Shown one piece after another: positions 11,401 through 20,400 of a DNA stretch of 64,000 bases. The stretch lies in the NCBI GenBank assembly GCA_944472155.2, contig OX235277.1, forward strand, positions 23,322,804-23,386,803. Direction: 5' to 3'. The translations under genes and the position numbers were made by a program. A model generated the notes under the pieces. The model was not told the origin of the DNA. It saw nothing but the letters and a program-made list of their open reading frames with translations, and did not search any database. Source of the DNA: Trichobilharzia szidati. Its lineage: Eukaryota; Platyhelminthes; Trematoda; Strigeidida; Schistosomatidae. Numbering within the stretch: the stretch's first letter is position 1; each line of letters opens with the position of its first letter.

Positions 11401-14400
11401 GCGCTATGTCGTGAATTGGCAGAAGTTCGAATTCATGGACCACTGGATCGGGTCCCAGTGGTTTAATGGTATACGAGCTCGCCTTGTAACCAGAAGGTCC
11501 TGGGTTCGAATCCCGGTGGGTGCGTACTGCTGAAGAGTCCCAAACTAGGACGAAACAGCTGTCCAGTACTCCCAGGTTTTCCAATGGTTCTCTAACTGAT
11601 GTCAGCTCATGATGAAATCCTGTAACTAAAGACTACAAATGTTTAATAAGTTGATTGTATGTTCTAAGATTGTCATTTTGAAATGTTGAGTCTTTTATTT
11701 TGCCATTCAGAATGTTGTTCTCAATTAGGCATGACCCACCCAAGCGTTTGTGTCAACAGATGCAAAAATAGGTAAAAAAGGTAATACGTTTGAGAATGTT
11801 TACCATGAATCTGAATCTGTTTTGTTTCACAATACTTGTGAGTATAACGAATTTTCGTATAACATTTTCGCGTCTTATTAAGTCAGCTATCAGCAATTTG
11901 TGAAAATCACTCTCACGAATGTAAGAAAACCTATTGTATGCTATGAGTTATTTGCACATAATTACCACATTCTAGTTAAAAAGCGTGAGTTGTTTATATT
12001 CATAAACAATTTATATATTTCACAGGTATTTAGGGGATAACTGAACATTGTTGATTCCCAACAGTTATATATCAAACAAGGGAATCGGTAGAACTATACA
12101 GCTGAAACGCAAATCGACTTGGTGAAGCGAACTTGTCATCAAGTCATATGATCAGTTAAGCCTAAACAAGTGTACTACTTAAAAATTGATAGCAACATAA
12201 TTTCTCGTGGCTTTCAGTTTATCACTGCACCCTTGAAGAAGAAGACGAATAAGGCATTTCGTGTATGACTGAGTTGTGTTTGAGAAAGTACAATTCACCA
12301 TTATCTGAAATCCTGTGTGAGTGTTTAATCGTAGATTTTATGTAAGGTGAACAATTTTCACAAGAAACAGAGTTCTGAATTTTGCTAGACAAGCATTTCA
12401 AAATAAAATTGTTATTACAATTAGAATTGCTATAGTTCACCTGTCAGAAGAGAATGAAAACTAATAATTGAGAAATGTGAAAAATGAATGCACCCCACAT
12501 GAACTGAAGGAGACAAATTCACGAAATCATCGTAGTCTTATCATTGAAATTCCATTAATAAAAATACAGAACGATTTGACAAGCCATTTTGCTACTTGTT
12601 GACTATATCTTTTCAATAAGACTGAAACTATTCCCACGATAACAAATGGTATTTTAAGAATCCATATTCGATTGAAGCAACTACTAATATGTAGAACAGA
12701 ATTTATGGTTACTTAGTGTCTTAAAACATTCCGCTGGTTCACGTGACGCTATTCTGACAGACTGACTACATATTGAATCTAGTAGGTGAACTTGGTCCTA
12801 ATTTGCAACCATACGCCGACTTTCACGCATTTCAAATGAAAGAATGAGTACAAACGTTAGGTCGCTTAAGATTCATTGCTGAATTGACCACATAAATACT
12901 ACGGAGCTATGTTTCTCTTAATATATGAGCTGAAAGAAACGGATAGGTATATTTACACTATAAATATCAGTGAACTTATCATGAGAGAAATACATCACCT
13001 GAGAGATTGGAAGGGAGCTTGTCCTTGACTGGAATAAAGTGAAGTGGAGATAAGATTAGGAAATTGACTATTAGTTTCCTCATGCTTCTTTTTGTACAGA
13101 ACAATGATTAGTCCGTTTTCATCTGAAAGCCACTTTTGATTCAACAAAGTGGTCACAATTCATATTGGTCACAATTCACAACGTAAAGTATACTTATTCG
13201 TTTATAAGGTTTTCTTTTAAATTAAAAGTTCACTTATCTAAATATATTTCACGCTTTTTTATGCAGATCCCTAACATATAGTACTTACCAATCGAAATAC
13301 ATTTAGACAATGCATCAATGATAAAGTACTGTTTATGTTCACCTCTGTGTGCATATACTCATTCACGCGCTTGTGTGCAGCTAACGGTATAGGGTTAGCA
13401 AAGGATGACGAAGTCTTCAATATGTGAATACCTTCTGGAGTTCGATCATTCAGCCCCATATGATTTATCCTCTACAGGACTCAATCCAACTATTACAAAA
13501 TCTTACTTTATTCCACCTATGCATACCCAAAGCTCTAGCTATACATGAACCAAAATCTAAATTGTGTTCGAAAGCATTTTTAAACCTCTTTATTCACCCT
13601 GGTCATAATTATGATATTTTATTTTATTCTCTCTTACCATTCGTTTTCATTCCACTTTACCTCAACTTCATTGTTTTTATTGTTTGTTATCATCGTTGTA
13701 CACTTAGCCAACTGCTTTCAAAAACCTAGTAATAGTTTACTTATTTATGAATCTTAAGAAGTTATGTGATTCATCCATGTTCAACTTCACACTCCTAATC
13801 CGTCATGTTAGTTATATTTATTCTTATCTTATGTATTGACTGAGTGATTCGTAGTGCCACTTAATGCCTTTTCCTGTGATGTCACTGCGACTAAACAACT
13901 GGAAAACAAAGTCGTTGGAAATAAATATTTCTTCACCGAGCATAGTTCATAGTTAACACTGAATCGAGAATTGATACCTTATTTTCATCCCTTTCTCTTT
14001 TTCATTTCACTAATGCTGTAAATTTGTCAACTTGAAACATTCTTTGTTAATCCAGGATTTAAAAGTATGTCTGTAATTTGAAATTTGTTGTAGCACTCAA
14101 TATATTAGATGACTCGGATTAGTAGCAAATAACTAGAGCAAAATTGAGTGTACTATGTAAGTAATTTGCAGCTTGACCCGGCACATTATGTATGACATTT
14201 GCAACAGATAGTCATAACATTTACTTCAAAAATATTAGAGGCAGAAAGCGACGTATCTCTGATAATGTTTCAGTAGCTCATCAAACTATTTTTACCATCA
14301 CCTTGTACTTTTAGAATCCGTTTTACATACAAAGAATACTTCGCTGCTTCATTTATTCATACACTTCAGAACACTTAAATAAACAAAATACTTTTATGCA

Positions 14401-17400
14401 ATCTGTTTCTCTGAGGAGATTTATTGGTTACTTCAAAGAAGAGCATTCACGATACAAACACTATTTAGTAAATTGAAAAATTAGATAAGTTTTTCAATCT
14501 TCGCCTCTTAAGTTACTTACATTTGCCTATTATCTTGGACTGGATTTTTAAGTGTCCCTTCACATATTCCCTTGTACTGCATACAGTTCGTCATTTTCTA
14601 CAGAATGACATAATGTCATTCAGACATGTGGTGATCAGCATTTGAAGCTAATATGTGCACTTCCTCTAAGTTTGCACTCACATGCGTTTCAAATGAAACT
14701 ACTTTTACTGAGTTACAGCCTCATGGGAAATACTTGAGATTTGTGCCCTAACTGACGGCAGAAATCATTCACATGTTCGGTTTTTTCAAAAAATATGGCT
14801 GAAAGAAACAGAAAGGTGCTTTTACGATCCTAGTATTGATGAACATGTCAAGGACTTAATATAAACCCTTTGGTCTACGAATACAGAGTGTTAGGGATGG
14901 GAGTGAAACTAAACAGGAATATGATTACAAGGTTCACCAATAGTTACCCTGTGAAGAATAATAGTTACACTATATCAGACAATCCATTTTATTCTTAAAG
15001 ACACATTCTATCCCACATTCCGGTCACAATTCATTTAACTAACATAATTCACAGTTTACACCAAACATATAATTTTTATTTTGTGTTTATCTCTCGTTCT
15101 CTTTCATTTCACTAATATTCTTATTTTCTCAACTTGAAATTTGCTTCACTAATCCAGAAGGCTTTGGTATGTTTATGTCCTGAAATTTCTTGTAGCACGG
15201 TATTTATTATGTGTCGCGCATTAGAAACTAATATCCAGAAATATTAAATCGGTTAGCGTAGATTACTCGCAACCTAAACTGGCACAGTGCATCCTTATGA
15301 TGTCTGATATGTGCGAAAAGTAGTAATAACATTTATTGATAATGGTGACAAATGCGGAACCTGACATAACTTTGACACTTTTCTGTTTCACATCAAGCAT
15401 TTCCTCAAATCAGCTAGTGTTCATCGGATAGGATTTACATATAACGAATACTTCATTTACTCTATTTATTCACACGTTAGCATAAAACAACGGTCTAGAT
15501 ATTTTGAGGCAAACTATTACTCAAAAAGACTTACTGGTCTTTGGAATGAGTCAAATTTACTACAAAAATACTCTCTGATAAAAGATGAAGTCGGAGAAGG
15601 ATCTCACTGTTTTTTCTGAGAAAATTTGCATTTTCTAGCTGATAACCCTAATAGTAAATATGTTTTCTGTTTCTACTCATATCTATTCATTTTGAAATAT
15701 AAGTGTGCTACCCTTTGGATCCTCTTTTTATGTAGATTAGTTTGTGTTAGAAATTATCCTGTATTTTTCTAAGAAACCATTAATGTGTGCACTGAATTCT
15801 ACCAACATCATATTGTCTCATTCAGGCTCCATGAGTAAGTAGAAGTGGACATTGAATTACACTGCCTGCATCCTTTATCGACACAGTAGCTTCTGTTTAT
15901 TTTTTAATAAAAGTGATTCTAAGTGAAGTACAAAATACGATAATTTATTTAAAATATTTGGGCTTATATATTAAGGTTTTCACTTCTTATTGTGAAGTTT
16001 ATTGTCTTTTCAGTGAAGGAGGACGCAAACACAATGAAAATCCTACTGAATAGGGGTTTTTGTTAAATTTAACAAGGTGGAACTAAGATGTCCTAATTAT
16101 ATACATGTATATGTATTTCATTTTGAATAAATCATTCCCAAGATATTGATTAATACAGTTTCAGAATAGTTTGCAACGAAGTATTAGGATACAGTTAAAC
16201 AGATGACTCTAACGCGCTGTACAGATTAGTGTTGAACATGAAACCTAGACGGACATTTCAGAATACAGACAATTTTACAATATCTAACCCATCTGTTCTT
16301 CCTCTCACTCCGAATATCTTAACCTCACCCACCTCAAGATGTTTGTCAATTTCCGTAAAATTAAATGAAAAAGCTTATTAACGTGTCTGGACACTTGAAT
16401 CCACTTAAGCATTAGTATATATAGTTCAGAGGAAACGCTATCCTCATATGTCTGCTGGGAGATGTTGAAATTGTGGAAATGTCGACTTACTCAGCTCTAA
16501 GCAAGACGGTATGTAGATAATTTCATATTGATGACACCTAATACACTATTGTTTATCACATAAGCTCATCGAAGAAAAATCACAAGAGTCTTAGTTTGGG
16601 CTCGGATGCCATGTTCTGCTTGTACAAAAATCAAAATGCTAATCCCCAAATGTGTTGATAAATTATAAACTGATACCATATGCGTTCATAAGTAAATGCT
16701 GGGTGCAAATGAAACAATGATTAAATAATCATGAGAACATACGTGTACTGGAAATCTGTGCCATGAATTCGAAGCAGAGCATTTCAAGCAGTGGAATATG
16801 CACAAATACTTCTATCAATCCAGATGAGGAAGGTGAGTTTCACATATGATCACTGAAAATATACAAAAGAGTACTGGAAGTTGTCCAGCAACAATGTATT
16901 CAGAGGTAGCATGAATACATATGACGACAATTCGAATCAAATTGACTCACTGGAAAAATGGTGTTCCACCTAAATTAATCGTCGATTTATATCATACCGC
17001 CTATTCCATCAATGATTAAGTCTATGTGACAAGAAAAAGCTTCACCAATGAAAGATATGCACATTATTCAAAACAAAAGGCATCATTTATTATATTCCAG
17101 CGGACACATACAGGTGTATAATGAATATCATTCCTTCAAATTTTTGAGAATACAAAATTGTTAAATTGGGTGGTATCGCATTTAGCATTTTTGTAAAGAT
17201 GCCTTACACGATAAGGCTGAGGCTGCCCCTATATTAATAAAAGAAGACGGATTCGATAATGTGACCAAATTTTCAGATATTTAATACTCTGGTTACTTCA
17301 TGAATCTACACATCCAGCAAAATACAATAACTGACATGCTTTTATGACAATTATGACTCAAATGGAGACTTAATAGGGCTTTCAGGGGAGCATATACATT

Positions 17401-20400
17401 TCAAAATCCTTTTTCTGTAAAGGATACAATTGGGCAAATTTCCCATACTTCGCTTCTGAAATCACCTGCTTTTTTGCAATTCATAATTATGTTCCTCGGA
17501 AACTTTCGGTGTGTTGAGATATATGCTCCTAGTTAATGTGAATTGATGACATTTTAGGACTTAGATGAAAGCAAGTAGTGAATAGCAATATTTCTATGTA
17601 TGGTACTGATCATCTGGGTACGAATACATTCCCAATAGATCATGCAAACACTTTGATTCAATTTTATATGAAGCTTAAAATATTTCAGAATTTCAAATGT
17701 TAAATCAAGAAATGTTTTACTCGTTGTACTTCTTTGAGCCTGAGTATATATATGCAGGTTTCTGTACAGATGATTTACGACTATCAATGAATAGTGCCAT
17801 TATTTCGGCTGATATACTTATTACAGTAGTATACAAACTCCTAGCCAGTTCTCTTTCATGCTTAGGAAATAATTCACCAGTCTAGTGAAGCTACATTTTC
17901 AATTGTTCATCGGTTAGCTAGTTTCTATGGATTTTGCGAAATCATTCAATTAAGGTTTTCTGGCCACAATAACTGTTAAATGTTGTTTAGTGTTGAAAAT
18001 GATAAGTCGTAATACAAGATGACTAGTTTTAAACATCGTGTCTCATCATTAAACGACAACACCGACAGTGACACTGGAAACGGGAATCGCTTTACCTTTA
18101 TTAGAATCATTTAGCATCAGTGAACTAACCAGGTATCGAATCTACTCCTTTTTTAAAAGGTAAGCATAACAACGACTGAATTGAGCTGATATAGGGATCA
18201 GTATATAGAACAGTGTTTCAGTAGAACTAGGCGTTTTCTCTCCTACAGAATAAATTTTTCGCAGTACGAATAAGGTAATGCTTCGAGACTGAATTCATGC
18301 CGTAAGGCAATGGAATCAATTTTGAGAATTATACTTCTGAGTGTTTTCTGTCTCCATTCTCTTATTTGTATCCATCATACGTTGTAGTACTATTCACTTT
18401 CGATTCATTCCATTGAGTTTCTTGTTTTGCATCAACTGGGCAGATCTGAGTATGTTTAAATTCAGAAATCTTCATAGTGTATAATTCATTGTATGATGTG
18501 GATGACTGATGAAAAATTCCAAGAAAATGAAGCTCGTGCTATCAATTTTTTGCAATACAACTCCGCAGAATATGCTCACCTGTTACGTTTTTCATGTACA
18601 ACATGTGGTAATACAATTTCGTCAGAATAATATTAAACGTGTCACTTGGCATATGTCTGACATCGCTTAAGTTTCATATCAAGCGGTTTCTTAGTTCAAC
18701 TTATATTGATCAGACTAAACTTTGAATGATGGACACAGTGTACCCGAATCCAGTTGAATGCAGCCTCAAAATACATGGATCTCCATATCTGCCTTTATTA
18801 ATTGCTGTTGCAGTAATTCTTAGCAAGTGAATTCACTGATTCAGTATGCGAGGAAGGTTTATGTCCCTTGGTTGCTTTTCAAGCAGTTTTGTTTTTTAAA
18901 TAAATTTTCAATTCAGTATATTGTAGTTGATCAATTAATTTATAGGATATCTTCAAGTTGGTTACCAAATCACAAAAATGATTGTTAATATGAAAATTAG
19001 TGAGGGACACACCTTGTATTCATTGGACAGTTGTGTAACTTTGGTTGCAGGCAGGTGCTAAGAAGGTGACTGCTCATAAGTCTTTCCAAGAATTTCATCC
19101 ACAAATCAAAGAAGATGAACAAAGGAACGAAAATAAAGAAACCTTATTTCTCTCAAGAAATATTGGGATGATTCTTATTAGATTCGAATATACACATATA
19201 CGCAACCAGCAACCAGCATCAAGTCAACACCGACGGTATTTCAGGGATGAAGAAATTGTTGTGTCCTTGACTTGTAAAGCGAGGCAGCAGCGTCTACGCA
19301 AAGAAACTCCGGAATGACTATCTGAAAGCTGAGATGTGAATACAAATTGTTCAATAACCTGAAAGTGGTATGCACATCTACATACAAAGCAGGAAACAAA
19401 CACTGAATATTTAACACAGACATCAAATCACCACTTCCTCTATGAGGCATCAACAACAGCATTCCCATAAGCCTGTCGCCAACTTCATCCAAATATGCTC
19501 TTGATCGGTAGTGAATTTGAGAACGTCGTCCAGAATGGTTAATTGGCAAAGAAACCTTTCATCAAACGAAAGAATAACCTATTATTATCATTATTGTTCC
19601 CTTGTGTTCCTAGTGGAACAAAGGGCTTCAAATGCACCTCTCCACTTGCTTCTGTCTTCTGCTGTACTTTTCACCTTCATCCATGTTAGTCCATACTGTT
19701 TCAGCTCCTCTTCACACGATCTCCATGTCGCCTTGTGTATATCCGTGTGTTTGAACACACTGCCACCAATCACCAAATCATTAAAGGCGCAGAAGTCTGA
19801 GAAGAGTTCACCATTGTCGTTCATTTCACCGAGGGCCTCGCGACCCATGGTGAGTTCTCTTCCTGTATTGTCCCCTCCCAGTTTCGCATTCATATCGCCC
19901 ATTAGGATTTTGTTATCGGCATTTGAGACGTTGTCCATTACTGTTTGTAGTTGTCTGTGGAAGGCCTCCTTCTTCTCTTGTTCTGGGACGTTTGTAGGCG
20001 CATAGCATTGAATGATTGTAACCTTCCTTCCTTTTGAGTTGAACCTGGCTGTCATTATCCTGAAGGAGATTGGTTCCCACTGCATGAGAGCCTTAGCCGC
20101 TGTTAGTGACATCATGATGGCTACTTCCTCAGTGTGCTCGTGATCGTCCTCTGGGTGACCGGAGTAGATTATTGTCTCTCCACTTGATAGTTGGCACCTT
20201 CCGCATCCATTCCATCTGCTCTCACAGATTCCCAACACTTCTATTTTAAATCTCCTCATTTCTGTGGCTACCTGAACAGCCTTTCCAGTTTCATACATTG
20301 TGCGAATATTCCACGTCCCCATCCTTATTTTTGCTTTCATCGAAAGAAGGCACATCGGCTGACTGGCTTCTCGGAGACTTTCACCAGCCTGCGTCATTTC

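Larger units (their letters stand above)
12750..14390 (+). repeat. Tandem intron/exon unit 1
   Basis: This block is homologous by eye to 14605-15490: shared runs include the ATTTCAAATGAAA stretch, a GGTCACAATTCA stretch, and everything around the 9-nt exon (TTAATCCAG / CTAATCCAG). Unit 1 carries extra sequence at about 13200-13970 that unit 2 lacks. It contains MEG exon 5. Confidence 0.75.

Noticed and set aside
16483..16509. Possible first exon (MSTYSALSKT, then GTATGT) after a TATATATA box
   Set aside because: No signal peptide and phase 0 exit, which does not match the phase 1 exons that follow.
18257..18282. Stretch after a superb acceptor (CTCTCCTACAG) with GTAATG donor
   Set aside because: 26 nt, not symmetric, and phase 1 hits TAA at once.
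19045..19317. 90-codon + strand frame beginning near AGAKKV, reminiscent of a GAPDH motif
   Set aside because: The similarity ends after six residues, and the frame has no other family features.
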